Part shown: piece by piece, positions 63,376 through 64,000 of the stretch
Layout: each line of letters opens with the position of its first letter
How positions within the stretch are numbered: the stretch's first letter is position 1
Source of the DNA: Dyadobacter sp. CY261
Lineage (GTDB): Bacteria > Bacteroidota > Bacteroidia > Cytophagales > Spirosomataceae
Direction: 5' to 3'
Length of the DNA: 64,000 nt
NCBI RefSeq assembly: GCF_021440085.1
Contig: NZ_JAKCPW010000015.1
Location: 1 to 64,000 of the forward strand
Notes under the pieces: model-generated
The model's database searches: none
The model's input: only the letters and a program-made list of their open reading frames with translations
What the model was told of the DNA's origin: nothing
Position numbers and translations under genes: made by a program

Positions 63376-64000
63376 ATGCGGGTGATGAAACACATATTTT
63401 CAAAGTTACTATTGCTTGTAATGTGCAGTCTTGCGCTCACAGGCATTGCTGCCGATAATGCCGGTGGCCGCGTGCTGCGCTACTCCATCCGTGAGGGATT
63501 GTCGTTTGGGGTGGTGAACAGTGTTGCACAGGACACCGACGGTATGATGTGGTTTGCAACCGGCGATGGCGTGAGCCGGTTCGATGGAACGGCATTCAAA
63601 AACTTCAAATATGATCGTAACGATCCGCGCAGTTTGCCGGGTAATTATGTCAAATCCATCCTCCGCGACAAGAACGGCAAGATCTGGGTTTCGTCCAGGG
63701 ACGGCATCGGTGAATTTGTACCAGCGACACAAAGTTTCAACCGTTACAAGCCCTCTCAGAACAAAGGCGGCACGGGTAACGACGTCAGCGACATTAGTCA
63801 GGGCTCTGGCGACCGGCTTTGGCTGGCTTTGAACGGATCAGGAATTGCATCTTTTGACACAAAAAAACATCAGTTCACTTCCTATAACCAGCAAACATTA
63901 CCGGGGCTTTTTACGAACTCCATTCTGATCGTCTTCGAAGATTCTCAGGGGATGTTATGGCTCGGCTCTCGCGATAATGGTATCGAGGTCTGGAAACGCG
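63376..64000 (+). CDS. propeller-type sensor (two-component), 5' part only
   Basis: The frame runs off the window: 208 complete codons, no stop. It has a signal peptide (about 1-25, LALTGIAA) and three two-component-regulator propeller repeats: DTDGMMWFATGDGVSRFDG, DKNGKIWVSSRDGIGEF and DSQGMLWLGSRDNGIEVWK. Full-length relatives are hybrid or LytS-type histidine kinases of about 1000-1400 residues that sense oligosaccharides. The missing part lies to the right. Confidence 0.85.
   Translation, partial: MRVMKHIFSKLLLLVMCSLALTGIAADNAGGRVLRYSIREGLSFGVVNSVAQDTDGMMWFATGDGVSRFDGTAFKNFKYDRNDPRSLPGNYVKSILRDKNGKIWVSSRDGIGEFVPATQSFNRYKPSQNKGGTGNDVSDISQGSGDRLWLALNGSGIASFDTKKHQFTSYNQQTLPGLFTNSILIVFEDSQGMLWLGSRDNGIEVWKR

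Overview
The window looks like chromosomal DNA of a Bacteroidota bacterium, most likely Cytophagales and close to Dyadobacter/Spirosoma. The evidence is SusC/SusD outer-membrane pairs, TonB receptors with a carboxypeptidase-like N-terminal domain, ECF sigma/FecR pairs, propeller-type sensor kinases, many secreted glycoside hydrolases, and -7 boxes of the TAnnTTTG type. The genus is inferred from gene content only. I found no rRNA, tRNA or CRISPR array.

Left part (1-15 kb): the extreme edge holds the tail of an IS3-like transposase running into a truncated DUF3800-like gene. Next come a short Hsp70-like ATPase, a tautomerase/SDR pair, a three-PAS histidine kinase with its response regulator, an AraC regulator, an SGNH/MBOAT O-acetylation pair, a GH28 polygalacturonase, a HicBA toxin-antitoxin pair, an SDR and an orphan membrane protein.

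Middle part (14.7-34.9 kb): a dispersed pectin/rhamnogalacturonan set with a Tat-exported sugar isomerase, GH43, CE12 acetylesterase, GH106 alpha-L-rhamnosidase, a stand-alone TonB receptor, a sulfatase and another GH43. Decayed genes lie between them (XRE antitoxin, beta-carbonic anhydrase, perhaps a GST-like fragment). A baeRF-like protein, small low-complexity proteins, an intergenic nest of heptamer repeats and a DKNYY protein follow.

Right part (35-64 kb): a giant propeller/GAF/LytS-type kinase with a LytTR regulator sits beside a compact pectin utilisation locus on the minus strand, in transcription order sigma factor, FecR, SusC, SusD, GH28, GH43. Then come a Gfo/Idh/MocA oxidoreductase, a sialidase-like enzyme, and a three-gene cluster of a nitrobindin-like barrel protein and two different flavin amine oxidases, the least explained unit here. 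The window closes with a propeller/HEAT/cytochrome c protein, a beta-helix protein with a C-terminal PDZ domain, and the start of another propeller sensor that runs off the right edge.

Together the enzymes can plausibly remove acetyl, sulfate, rhamnose, arabinose/xylose-type side chains and galacturonate from pectin, with import through SusCD/TonB and control by ECF/FecR and propeller sensors. Substrate assignments are family-level inference.
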